Origin: Deinococcus sp.
GTDB lineage: Bacteria > Deinococcota > Deinococci > Deinococcales > Deinococcaceae
Direction: 5' to 3'
DNA: 13,454 nucleotides
NCBI RefSeq assembly: GCF_025362455.1
Contig: NZ_JANYGJ010000264.1
Location: 1-13,454, forward strand
Of this stretch, positions 12,958-13,454 are shown piece by piece. The notes below the pieces were generated by a model. It saw only the letters and a program-made list of their open reading frames with translations. It made no database searches and had not been told where the DNA came from. A program made the translations under genes and the position numbers. Positions within the stretch are counted from its first letter, which is position 1. Every line of letters begins with the position of its first letter.

Positions 12958-13454
12958 ATGACCACTACACCGCGCACGATCACCATTCTTCGCCACGCCG
13001 AGAAACCCAGCGAACCCGGTAGCCCTCAGCCCACCTTCGGGGTCAACGAGCAGGGGCAGGCGCAGTCAGAGTCGCTGATTCCGCGTGGCTGGCAACGGGC
13101 CGGAGCGCTGGCGGCGGCTCTCAGCGCGGACGCGGTACGCTCCCCGTTCGTCCGCCCGACCGCCCTGTTCGCGCCCGCTTACCCTGACGGCAGCCTGCAC
13201 CGCCCCGGTGAGACCATCGCGCCGCTGGCCCGCCGACTCGGCCTGACGGTCCAGACGCCGGTGCCAAAGGGTCAGGAGGCCAGCCTGGTCAGCGCCGCGC
13301 TGTGTGTTCAGTCCGGCCAGGACGTGCTGGTGTGCTGGGAGCATCACCACATCCCCGCCATCGCGGCGGCGCTGGCGCAGGCCCTGGACGTGAACACGCT
13401 GCCGCCCCACGCGGCGCTCTGGCCCGACGCCGACTTCAACTCCGCGCTGCTGTT
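12958..13454 (+). CDS. Histidine phosphatase (phosphoglycerate mutase-like) family protein, 3' end beyond window
   Basis: The first 165 codons are present. ITILRHAEKP (8-17) gives the RHx motif whose histidine is phosphorylated in catalysis. RGWQRAGALAAAL follows, then a region with RPGETIAPLARRLGL, and CWEHHHIPAIAAAL carries the second catalytic His region. The order fits stand-alone histidine phosphatases of small size; the substrate cannot be told. The ATG at 12958 is the first possible ATG after an in-frame stop at 12943-12945. AAGGAG at 12932-12937 is 20 nt away, too far for usual initiation, so the start mechanism is unclear. The gene directly follows the MITE-like element, which may supply or interrupt its promoter. 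Confidence 0.82.
   Translation, partial: MTTTPRTITILRHAEKPSEPGSPQPTFGVNEQGQAQSESLIPRGWQRAGALAAALSADAVRSPFVRPTALFAPAYPDGSLHRPGETIAPLARRLGLTVQTPVPKGQEASLVSAALCVQSGQDVLVCWEHHHIPAIAAALAQALDVNTLPPHAALWPDADFNSALL

Overview
The window is GC-rich chromosomal DNA of a Deinococcus-type bacterium (Deinococcota). This rests on the general look of the proteins, the FtsZ tail, and a recurring promoter layout in which a TANNNT hexamer sits 6-7 nt before the start codon with no Shine-Dalgarno sequence, as known for leaderless genes in Deinococcus. The species cannot be named from the sequence.

Layout. 1-530 (-): 5' part of meaB, a GTPase chaperone of methylmalonyl-CoA mutase. 695-1645 (+): truB, convergent with deoD (1681-2391, -). 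A 600-bp gene-free stretch with a REP-like inverted-repeat cluster follows. 2991-3653 (+) is a secreted LysM-NlpC/P60 peptidoglycan hydrolase with its own terminator. A 520-bp leader region rich in short repeats precedes ftsZ (4173-5240, +), which ends in a strong terminator. 5383-6853 (+) is a two-gene operon of an ADP-ribose-type Nudix hydrolase and ribF, both nucleotide/flavin related. hpf (long form, 6904-7452, -) converges on ribF and diverges from a MOSC-domain gene (7593-8177, +).

The accessory part is 8178-10277. Here the last ~50 codons of the MOSC gene recur twice downstream (9196-9345, about 93% identical and still open; 10142-10249, decayed). Toxin-antitoxin material lies in each interval: higB-higA plus a truncated AbrB-type antitoxin remnant between tails 1 and 2, and an intact AbrB antitoxin/PIN toxin pair (vapBC type, -) between tails 2 and 3. 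The differences between tails 1 and 2 are mostly synonymous, so the second tail probably diverged as part of a working MOSC gene before it came to lie here. I read the MOSC 3' end as a repeated acquisition site for toxin-antitoxin cassettes, the most interesting feature of the window.

The right end returns to housekeeping genes: guaA (10278-11810, -) diverges from recO (12039-12779, +), each with a leaderless-type promoter. A 129-bp MITE-like element with 15-bp terminal inverted repeats (12817-12945) follows. A histidine-phosphatase gene (12958 to the edge, +) is cut by the window end.

Other window-wide patterns are short 14-17 bp tandem duplications confined to intergenic DNA and at least six or seven start codons with leaderless-type promoters.
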